Shown here: positions 18,084-24,588 of the stretch, in pieces
How the letters are laid out: the number at the start of each line of letters is the position of its first letter
Position numbering within the stretch: the stretch's first letter is position 1
Assembly (NCBI GenBank): GCA_003162425.1
Contig: PMOK01000218.1
Location: 22,758-59,003 of the forward strand
Source of the DNA: Bryobacterales bacterium
GTDB taxonomy: Bacteria > Acidobacteriota > Terriglobia > Bryobacterales > Bryobacteraceae
Length of the DNA: 36,246 bases
Direction: 5' to 3'
The notes under the pieces: generated by a model
Told to the model about the DNA's origin: nothing
Seen by the model: only the letters and a program-made list of their open reading frames with translations
The model's database searches: none
Made by a program: the position numbers and the translations under genes

Positions 18084-19448
18084 ATGAAGAGTGCCTCTGC
18101 TGGACCCGTGGCGCAGGCACTCTTGCCTGCAGCGTCGGCACTCTTGCCGACGTTCGGCGAAAAGCGTTCACATGAGTGTGAACGCGGCAGGCATGAGTGC
18201 CTGCGCCACATTGGGCTGCTTCTCCTATCAACCCTGAGTCTTTCCGCCGCCCCCACCTACAAAGATGTCAGCTCCATCTTCGCCGCGCGCTGCTACGGCT
18301 GCCACGCGGCCGCCGTCAAGATGGGCAGCCTGAACCTGCAGACCTGGGATGGCTTTCAGGAAGGCGGAACGCACGGCAAGATCGTGGTCCCGGGCAAGAG
18401 CGCGGAAAGCCGCCTGTACCTGTTGATCACGGGCAAGGAAATGCCCGCCATGCCGATGGACGGGAGCAAGCTCAGCCCGGAGCAGATCGAGACTATTCGC
18501 GCGTGGATCGACGCGGGTGCCGTGGGCGGAGTCTCAATCGAAAAATCCAGCGATGCATCATTGCCCAAAATCGAGCCGAAAGTCCCGATCAAGCCACAGA
18601 TCTTCGATCTCGCCTACAGCCCTGATGGCAAACTGCTCGCACTCGCCGGCTATCAAGAAGTCCGCCTCGTGGACCCCGCGACCAAACAAGAACTGGCTGC
18701 GCTCAAGGGCCACGCAGGCACGGTTCGCTCCATCGCCTTCTCACGCGATGGCAAGCTGCTGGCCGCAGCCGGCGGTCTTCCCGCTCGCTCCGGCGAAGTC
18801 CTGATCTGGGATGTCGAGCAACGCAAGCTGCTCCATACCATGCGTGGCCACTCGGATTGCATCTACGGCGTCGCATTCTCGCCGGACGGCCAAAGCATCG
18901 CCACCGCCAGCTATGACAAGCTGGTCAAGCTCTTCGACATCGCGAGCGAAAAGGAAATCCGTACTTACAAGGACCACATCGACGCTGTCTATGCAGTGGC
19001 CTTCACGCCGGACGGCCAACGCCTGGTCTCGGGCGCGGCGGACCGCACCATCAAAATTTGGAATGTCGCAACCGGTGAGCGGCTATACACATTGTCCGAA
19101 CCGCAGGACGGCATCAACACCATCGCAGTCGATCCAACCGGCAAATTCGTCGCTGCCGCAGGCCTCGATAAAAGCATCCGTATCTGGTCGCTCGGCGAAA
19201 AGGAAGGAACGCTGCTCCACTCCCAGATCGCGCATGAAGACGCCATACTCCGGCTGGCTTGGTCGCCCGACGGCTCAGAATTAATTTCCTCTTCCGCCGA
19301 CAGGACCGTTAAGGTTTTTCGCGCCGGCGACTTGACCGAGCTTCACTCGTTTCCCGAACCGGACTGGGTCTACGGACTTCAGTTCGCACCCAACGGAAAA
19401 TCATTTGCCATCGGCCGCTTCGACGGCACCCTCACCATCACACCATGA
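18084..19448 (+). CDS. Planctomycete-type cytochrome c / WD40 propeller protein with repeat insertion
   Basis: The protein has 454 residues from the ATG at 18084, 2 bases after the preceding stop. Residues 1-8 are followed by exactly 34 residues (9-42) encoded by a palindromic repeat, then by a normal hydrophobic signal core IGLLLLSTLSLSAAPT. The mature part starts with a planctomycete-type cytochrome domain: CxxCH at 70-74 (RCYGCHAAAVKMGSLNL) and PGKSAESRLYLLITGKEMP. From about residue 170 to the end there are roughly seven WD40 units (AFSPDGQSIATASYDKLVKL; VSGAADRTIKIWNVATGER). It would be a periplasmic haem-binding scaffold. The stop overlaps the next gene as ATGA. No in-frame start exists after the repeat, so the insert must be translated if the gene is active. 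Confidence 0.9.
   Translation: MKSASAGPVAQALLPAASALLPTFGEKRSHECERGRHECLRHIGLLLLSTLSLSAAPTYKDVSSIFAARCYGCHAAAVKMGSLNLQTWDGFQEGGTHGKIVVPGKSAESRLYLLITGKEMPAMPMDGSKLSPEQIETIRAWIDAGAVGGVSIEKSSDASLPKIEPKVPIKPQIFDLAYSPDGKLLALAGYQEVRLVDPATKQELAALKGHAGTVRSIAFSRDGKLLAAAGGLPARSGEVLIWDVEQRKLLHTMRGHSDCIYGVAFSPDGQSIATASYDKLVKLFDIASEKEIRTYKDHIDAVYAVAFTPDGQRLVSGAADRTIKIWNVATGERLYTLSEPQDGINTIAVDPTGKFVAAAGLDKSIRIWSLGEKEGTLLHSQIAHEDAILRLAWSPDGSELISSSADRTVKVFRAGDLTELHSFPEPDWVYGLQFAPNGKSFAIGRFDGTLTITP
18108..18209. repeat. Palindromic dispersed repeat with four hairpins (family B), 102 bp
   Basis: The outer arms GTGGCGCAGGCACTCTTGCC (18108 on, to 18130) and GCAGGCATGAGTGCCTGCGC (18187 on, to 18209) are reverse complements at 22 of 23 positions. 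Inside lie four hairpins in a row: GCAGGCA-CTCT-TGCCTGC, GTCGGCA-CTCT-TGCCGAC, GCGTTCACA-TGAG-TGTGAACGC and GCAGGCA-TGAG-TGCCTGC. The length is a multiple of three and the reading frame is open, giving peptides such as AQALLPAASALLPT and RHECLRH that are characteristic of Bryobacterales repeat sequence. Confidence 0.9.
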
Positions 19449-21778
19449 AAAAGCTGATCCCCGTTTCTCTCCTGGCCTTTACTCTTTCTGCCGCAAGCAG
19501 TAGCGATCGCCCTACCGGCAACCGCACTACGCCGCCTACACTGAATAGCGTCTCGCCCGTAGGGATCTCGCGCGGCACCACAGTGGAATTGACTGTGGAA
19601 GGCTTGAACCTGGCGAAGGCCAGCGCGATTTATTTCAGCGAGCCGGGCGTCAGCGGCAAGATCCTACGCGTGAAGGAACTCCCCGATCTGCCCGAGAATC
19701 GTCTGGGTTCGAATGGCACGCCGTCCACCATCGATCTCGGCCCGCTGCCCCCGCGCAATCAGGTCACAGTGGAAGTGGAAGTTTCACCGGACGCCGAAAT
19801 TGGGCCAGTGGGATTTCGCCTCCTCACGCCGCTTGGAACCAGCCCCGAGGGCCGCTTCCTCATCGAGCCCTATTACGGCGAGAGCGCCGACAAGGAGCCT
19901 AACGATACTCCCGAGACCGCAGTCGAAACCTACTTGCCCGCGATTCTTACCGGCAGCATCTCGAAACCGGGCGACGTTGATTATTTCAAAATCCACGTCG
20001 ACGCCGGACAGCAGCTTGTTTTTCAGGATGGCGCGGCGCTGATCGGATCCTCGCTGCAGCCGATCGTGACCATTCTTGCCGAGGATCAATCCGTGGTGAA
20101 GGAGTTCGGCAAAAAAGGCGGCATGGACGCAATCCGCTTCGCGCATCGCTTCGAGACGGCGGGAGTCTACTACATCCGGATCGCCGATTATCGGGAAAGC
20201 GGGAGCGGCGGCAATTTCTACCGTTTTATCGTTGGCAGCTATCCGTTGATTTTGTCGGCCTTTCCGTTGGGTGTGGAACTTGGCAAGTCCATCGAGGTGG
20301 CTCTTAAAGGCTATAACGTTCCCGCGAAAATCAGCGTGCAGGGCGAGCCGCAGAAATTGGCAGAAGACTCGATCCTTCTCAGGCCGGAACATTCGTTCAA
20401 TCAGCTTCGTCTCGCGCTCGGACGGGAACCCGAGATCCATTCTTCGCCTGGCCAACTGATCCCAATTCCGGCGACCATCAATGGCCGCGTTTCGTCACCC
20501 GATGGCAACACGTACCGCTTCCATGCCCGCAAAGACCAAAAGGTGATTCTCGAAGTGGATGCGCGCCGGCTGGGTTCCGATCTTGACTCGTTCCTCGAAG
20601 TGCTGGATCGAAACGGCCGCCCCATCGAACGCGCGACGGTTCGTCCTGTGGTTGAGACTTCCACGACGCTGTCCGAGCAGAGCTCCTCCAGCACCAGCAT
20701 TCGCATCAATTCGCGCGCTGGCTTCAGCGTCGGTGATTGGGTGATGATCGGCGGCGAGATCATCCGCATCCGGACTATTCCAGACAGCCCGGACGCCGAT
20801 ATCGGCTTCGACAGTTTCAACGGCCAGCGCATCGCTTATTTCGATACATCCACCGAAGCGCATTCCGTCGACAAGCCGCTCTACAAGGTCCAGATCCATC
20901 CGCCCGGAACAAAGTTCACGCCCAACGGTCTGCCACTAGTGCGGCTGTATTATCAAAACGACGACGGTGGACCCGGTTACAGCAAGGACTCGCTGGTGCA
21001 TTTCACGGCTCCATCCGACGGCGATTATGTGATCCACATCAAAGATGTTCGAGGGATCGGCGGCGAAACCTTCGCCTATCGGCTCATAATTCGCGAGCCA
21101 AGCCCCGATTTTCGCTTGAGCGTCGATCCGCCAAATCCCAACGTGCCGCTCGGCGGGGCGATTCCGGTGGAAGTTACGGCATCTCGGATGGATGATTTCG
21201 ACGGGCCGATCGATGTAACTCTGGACAATCTTCCCGCCGGATTGACAGCCACTCGCGGTGTGATTGCGCCCGGCCAGGTCCGCACTACCCTGTTGCTCAG
21301 TGCTGCCGCGGACGCTACGCTCGCGGCAGCTGTTCCGTTAAGAGCGGTGGGCCGCGCGCAAAATCTCACGCACCTTGCAGATCCGGAAGACACGCTGAAG
21401 CTGATTTCCCTGATGCCGAAGCCGGACGTAATGATGACCGCCCAGACCAAGGAAGTGGAAATCGAACCCGGCAAGACCGCCGAGATCTCGGTCGAGATCG
21501 AGCGTCAAAACGGCTTCGGAGGCCGGGTTCCCGTGGCCGTGATGAACCTGCCGCCGCGCGTCAAGCTGGTGGATATCGGACTCAACGGCGTGCTCATCAA
21601 TGAGACCGAAACACACCGCACCTTCACCATCGAAGCTCTTCCGAACGTCGAACCCATTGACCAATTCATCTACGTGGCTGCCGACATTGAAACGCGGTCG
21701 GATCTGCAGAGCGTGTATGCAGCGCCACAAGCGATTCTGTTGAAGGTCGTAGGGCAAGCCTCCGGCTTGCCCAAATGA
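19445..21778 (+). CDS. Secreted IPT/PPC-domain surface protein
   Basis: This is a 777-residue exported protein. A signal peptide (KKLIPVSLLAFTLSAAS) is followed by an IPT/TIG-like Ig fold (NSVSPVGISRGTTVELTVEG, about 33-130), then a bacterial pre-peptidase C-terminal (PPC) domain (KEPNDTPETA, GSISKPGDVDYFKIHVDAGQ, about 150-260). A second PPC-like stretch runs from about 345 (PATINGRVSSPDGNTYRFHA) to 550 (GDYVIHIKDVRGIGGETFAY). Further beta domains fill the C-terminal part. It is the last gene of the DUF1501 operon and overlaps the cytochrome/WD40 stop by 4 bases. The final residues VGQASGLPK and the stop TGA are encoded by a dispersed repeat, so the native C-terminus was probably different. 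Confidence 0.88.
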   Translation: MKKLIPVSLLAFTLSAASSSDRPTGNRTTPPTLNSVSPVGISRGTTVELTVEGLNLAKASAIYFSEPGVSGKILRVKELPDLPENRLGSNGTPSTIDLGPLPPRNQVTVEVEVSPDAEIGPVGFRLLTPLGTSPEGRFLIEPYYGESADKEPNDTPETAVETYLPAILTGSISKPGDVDYFKIHVDAGQQLVFQDGAALIGSSLQPIVTILAEDQSVVKEFGKKGGMDAIRFAHRFETAGVYYIRIADYRESGSGGNFYRFIVGSYPLILSAFPLGVELGKSIEVALKGYNVPAKISVQGEPQKLAEDSILLRPEHSFNQLRLALGREPEIHSSPGQLIPIPATINGRVSSPDGNTYRFHARKDQKVILEVDARRLGSDLDSFLEVLDRNGRPIERATVRPVVETSTTLSEQSSSSTSIRINSRAGFSVGDWVMIGGEIIRIRTIPDSPDADIGFDSFNGQRIAYFDTSTEAHSVDKPLYKVQIHPPGTKFTPNGLPLVRLYYQNDDGGPGYSKDSLVHFTAPSDGDYVIHIKDVRGIGGETFAYRLIIREPSPDFRLSVDPPNPNVPLGGAIPVEVTASRMDDFDGPIDVTLDNLPAGLTATRGVIAPGQVRTTLLLSAAADATLAAAVPLRAVGRAQNLTHLADPEDTLKLISLMPKPDVMMTAQTKEVEIEPGKTAEISVEIERQNGFGGRVPVAVMNLPPRVKLVDIGLNGVLINETETHRTFTIEALPNVEPIDQFIYVAADIETRSDLQSVYAAPQAILLKVVGQASGLPK

Positions 21779-21799
21779 CAAGCCGGAGGCTTGTCCTAC
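21749..21799. repeat. Palindromic dispersed repeat, family A, copy 2
   Basis: The left arm GTAGGGCAAGCC-TCC-GGCTTGCCC is followed by AAAT and then the right arm GACAAGCC-GGA-GGCTTGTC-CTAC, an inverted copy with two mismatches. Each arm also folds on itself. It is more perfect than the copy at 7748-7800. The TGA stop of the upstream gene is at its centre (21776-21778). Confidence 0.9.
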
Positions 21800-21846
21800 G
21801 AGAACGCAAATGGAGATGCGCCGTTTTTTGGGAAGCGCAAATGGAA

Positions 21847-21874
21847 ATGGGGCGTTTCGTAAGAAACGCCCCAT
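21847..21874. terminator. Perfect 12-bp hairpin between convergent genes
   Basis: ATGGGGCGTTTC and GAAACGCCCCAT are perfect complements separated by the loop GTAA. It stands between the end of the DUF1501 operon and the end of the convergent P5C dehydrogenase gene, where a terminator is expected. There is no T run immediately after the stem on either strand, so classical intrinsic termination is uncertain. Confidence 0.55.
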
Positions 21875-21947
21875 CGCCGCGTCGTTCGGATTCGACCCTG
21901 GAGTTATAACGTCTTAGTCCCCTTCTCGTCGGGGTATCCGAATCTTA

Positions 21948-23528
21948 TCACGAAATCTTCTCTGCGATCGACTTCGCCTGCAGGAACTGCAGCAGGTAAT
22001 CCGGACCTCCCGCCTTGGAATCCGTTCCGGACATGTTGAATCCACCAAACGGGTGCGCGCCCACCATGGCGCCCGTGCACTTGCGGTTGATGTACAAATT
22101 GCCCACGAAGAACTGATCCCGAGCCTTCTTGATCTTCTCGGGATTCTTCGTGAACACGGCCCCGGTCAAACCGTATTCTGAATCATTCGCCAATTCCAGT
22201 GCATGATCGAAATCGCGCGCCTTGGTCACCGCCAGCACTGGACCAAATATCTCCTCCTGGAAGATGCGCGCCTTGGAGTCGATGTCGGCGATCACGGTGG
22301 GCTGGATAAAGTAACCGTCGCCGGGAGCGGCCTCGCCGCCGGCCACCAAACGGCCTTCTTTTTTCCCGACCTCAATATAGTCCAGAATCGAGCGCTTAGC
22401 GCTCTCGTTGATCACCGGACCCATGTAATTGGAAGGCTCATCAGATGGTCCCACCGTCAATTTGGTAACCTCGGCTTCAAGCTTCTCCAGAAACTGATCG
22501 TAGACCGCCTGGTCCACGATAGCCCGTGAACAGGCCGAACATTTCTGACCTTGATAACCGAACGCTGACCACAGCACGCCCTTAACAGCGCTCTCGAGAT
22601 CCGCTTCGCGATCCACCACGATGGCGTCCTTGCCGCCCATCTCAGCCAGCACGCGCTTGATCCAGACTTGCCCCTTTTGCGGTTTGGCGGCCAGCTCGTT
22701 TATTCGAAGTCCAACATCCCGCGATCCAGTGAATGCGACAAACCGCGTCTTGGGATGCTCCACCAGAATGTCGCCCACCACCGCGCCGCTGCCCACCAGT
22801 AGAGAAAACGATTTCGGCGGGAAACCTGCTTCGAGCAATACCTCGGCGAATTTCGCGGCGATGGTTGGAGTATCGCTGGATGGCTTGATCACCACCGTAT
22901 TGCCGGAGACCAGAGCGGCCGCAGTCATGCCGGCCATGATGGCGAGGGGGAAATTCCACGGCGGAACGATGATGCCGACGCCCAACGGCAAGTAGTGCAT
23001 CTCGTCTTTTTCGCCCGGCATCTGCACCAGCGGATCGGGCCGGCTGAGCCGAATCATTTGCCGCGCGTAGTATTCGCAAAAATCGATCGCCTCCGACACG
23101 TCCGCATCGGCTTCGGGCCAGGTCTTGCCTGCCTCGTAAACCAGCCACGCGTCGAATTCCATCTTGCGTTTGCGGATCAAAGCGCTGGCCCGAAGCAGCA
23201 TCTCAGCCCGAGTCGCGGGGGGCGTGGCGCTCCATTCCGGATAATATGCGTAGGCCGCTTCCACGGCTTCCTTCGCCAGCGCGGCTGTTGCCTTGGAGTG
23301 GATGCCGACCACTTCGGAAGGCCGGGATGGATTCAAAGACTTGAGCTTGTCAGCTGTCTTTTCTCGCCGGCCGGCTACCAGCAGATCATAGTCGCGTCCC
23401 AATTGCGCGTGCACTTCGGCTAGCGCTTTCTCAATCGCGTCCCGATTGGCGGGACGCGAGAAGTCCGTTACAGGCTCGTTTGAAAATGCCGGCAGCGAAT
23501 GCGCCGGCTTGGTCATCGTGCTGCTCAT
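21948..23528 (-). CDS. L-glutamate gamma-semialdehyde (P5C) dehydrogenase
   Basis: The 526-residue NAD-dependent aldehyde dehydrogenase oxidises glutamate semialdehyde (from proline or arginine breakdown) to glutamate. It is the stand-alone RocA/PruA type of the usual length, without a proline dehydrogenase domain. The catalytic cysteine is Cys330 (GYQGQKCSACSRAIV) and the general base is Glu296 (VLAEMGGKDAIVVD). The conserved PPWNFPLAIM, VIKPSSDTP and RKCTGAMVGAHPFGGFNMSG fit the P5C group rather than other aldehyde dehydrogenases. The ATG at 23528 has only a weak ribosome binding site. It starts 9 bases after the YtxH gene, so the two are probably cotranscribed. No proline dehydrogenase gene is nearby. 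Confidence 0.93.
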   Translation of the reverse strand: MSSTMTKPAHSLPAFSNEPVTDFSRPANRDAIEKALAEVHAQLGRDYDLLVAGRREKTADKLKSLNPSRPSEVVGIHSKATAALAKEAVEAAYAYYPEWSATPPATRAEMLLRASALIRKRKMEFDAWLVYEAGKTWPEADADVSEAIDFCEYYARQMIRLSRPDPLVQMPGEKDEMHYLPLGVGIIVPPWNFPLAIMAGMTAAALVSGNTVVIKPSSDTPTIAAKFAEVLLEAGFPPKSFSLLVGSGAVVGDILVEHPKTRFVAFTGSRDVGLRINELAAKPQKGQVWIKRVLAEMGGKDAIVVDREADLESAVKGVLWSAFGYQGQKCSACSRAIVDQAVYDQFLEKLEAEVTKLTVGPSDEPSNYMGPVINESAKRSILDYIEVGKKEGRLVAGGEAAPGDGYFIQPTVIADIDSKARIFQEEIFGPVLAVTKARDFDHALELANDSEYGLTGAVFTKNPEKIKKARDQFFVGNLYINRKCTGAMVGAHPFGGFNMSGTDSKAGGPDYLLQFLQAKSIAEKIS

Positions 23529-23537
23529 TTCGGATTA

Positions 23538-23825
23538 TTATCCCTTCAGATTGGACGCCGTGCTCTCGACAATCTTGCGGCCACGCTCGAACATCTCCGC
23601 TGCGTCGTCAGCCAGTTTGCGTCCCCGCTCGTACATCTCCTTACCGCGCTCCAGCATTTCCTTGCCGGAGTCGGCCACTGCGTCGCGGCTCTGCTGAGTC
23701 TTCTTCACGATCTTGCGCCGGGTCTGTTCGCCGGAATACGGCGCGTAAAGCAGAGCAACTGTTGCTCCGATCGCTATCCCCGCCATGAACCAAACTACTT
23801 TGGCACCACTGTTGTCATCAGCCAT
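23538..23825 (-). CDS. YtxH-domain membrane-anchored small protein
   Basis: The 95-residue protein has one N-terminal membrane segment (VVWFMAGIAIGATVALLYAP) directly followed by the YtxH pattern YSGEQTRRKIVKK. A charged helical tail carries three near-repeats of the type ERGKEMYERGRKLADDAAEM. YtxH proteins are often linked with stress or envelope functions but their activity is unknown. An unusually strong ribosome binding site, AAAGGAGG (minus strand, about 23832-23839), precedes the ATG, which predicts high expression. It is upstream of, and probably cotranscribed with, the P5C dehydrogenase gene. Confidence 0.9.
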   Translation of the reverse strand: MADDNSGAKVVWFMAGIAIGATVALLYAPYSGEQTRRKIVKKTQQSRDAVADSGKEMLERGKEMYERGRKLADDAAEMFERGRKIVESTASNLKG

Positions 23826-23877
23826 AGATCCTCCTTTATTATTCTAACCCCGCGCCTACTGCTATCCTGGGTGAAGC

Positions 23878-24399
23878 ATGAGCGTTCTCGTTACAGTCTA
23901 CCGTTCCATGGATGCCACGGCGAAAGACGACTGCGATGTCATCGTCGATATCCTGACTGCGGAGGGCCTCTCGCCTGTAATCCTGGACGACTCGGCTCCG
24001 GGCGTTCCTGAAGGAACATTCGAAGTCCAAGTTCCCGCGGACCAGCTTCAGAAGGCCGAGCAATTAATCGCCGAAAATCCACTGGCGGACGAAGTGGAAC
24101 AGGTGGATGATTCTTCCGATTTGGATCTGGAGACCATATTTCACGCCGACGGCACGCTTGCCGAAGTGGAGAGCATGGAGATCAAGAATCTTCTGGAAGC
24201 GAATGGAATTGCAGCGGTCGTGGTCGGCAATTCGGTTCTGCCGACCATGTCGTTTGAGGTGCGAGTGGCTCGCGATCAGGTGGAGCGCGCCCGCGAAGTT
24301 TTGAACGAAGCTCAGGCGGCCGGTCCAGCCGCAGCGGAGGAAGCCGAAGCGCTTTTCGAATCCGAGACCGCCAACACACCCAAGAATACGAATACTTAG
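23878..24399 (+). CDS. Tandem DUF2007-like protein
   Basis: The 173-residue cytoplasmic protein contains two related units. The first (about 5-66) reads from VYRSMDATAKDDCDVIVDIL to FEVQVPADQLQKAEQLIAE; the second (about 82-142) from FHADGTLAEVESMEIKNLLE to FEVRVARDQVERAREVLNEA. Each has the DUF2007 pattern of an alpha helix with a G-I/L-x-x-x-V-x strand and a final x-V-x-V-x-x-x-x-x-x-x-A-x-x-(V/L)-(L/I) helix. The family is called putative signal transducing protein, but no function is proven. The C-terminus is Ala/Glu-rich and probably disordered. It is divergent from the YtxH gene, 52 bases away, and is the only gene on its transcript as far as can be seen. Confidence 0.8.
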   Translation: MSVLVTVYRSMDATAKDDCDVIVDILTAEGLSPVILDDSAPGVPEGTFEVQVPADQLQKAEQLIAENPLADEVEQVDDSSDLDLETIFHADGTLAEVESMEIKNLLEANGIAAVVVGNSVLPTMSFEVRVARDQVERAREVLNEAQAAGPAAAEEAEALFESETANTPKNTNT

Positions 24400-24554
24400 C
24401 CCCTCCCGGACCTCCCGTACGGGATCATCTGGTACTGTCAGTACTTCTGTAGCCTTGGAAAAAGCCGCCAGTTAGTCCAATCTGATTTGGAGGTGCCGGT
24501 TCGGAACCTGGCTCTGGTGGTCGCACCAAAAGATTAAGCGGAGGCGCATCGCCG
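24400..24554. other. Intergenic region with several short inverted repeats
   Basis: No gene is visible here. Four inverted repeats are present: CCCGTACGGG (24414-24423), GTACTG-T-CAGTAC (24432-24444), TCCAA-TCTGAT-TTGGA (24476-24491) and GGTT-CGG-AACC inside CCGGTTCGGAACCTGG (24496-24511). The end of the region reads GGTGGTCGCACCA, but no matching 5' acceptor strand is found, so it is not a tRNA gene. It could hold operators, a terminator for the DUF2007 gene or a small RNA. Confidence 0.4.
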
Positions 24555-24560
24555 TATAAT
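24555..24560 (+). promoter_or_regulatory. Candidate -10 box of the TPR lipoprotein gene
   Basis: A perfect TATAAT at 24555-24560 lies 28 bases before the ATG at 24589, and a ribosome binding site GGAAGG (24578-24583) follows. No good -35 hexamer is found at the proper distance, so the promoter may depend on an activator or be fortuitous. Confidence 0.4.
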
Positions 24561-24588
24561 GAACTTACGGGTAAATCGGAAGGTCCAC

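Noticed and set aside
24478-24530. Possible tRNA 3' half (GGTTCGGAACC ... TCGCACCA)
   Set aside because: No complementary 5' acceptor strand, D-arm or anticodon arm of proper size is present upstream, and the T-loop would have the wrong length.
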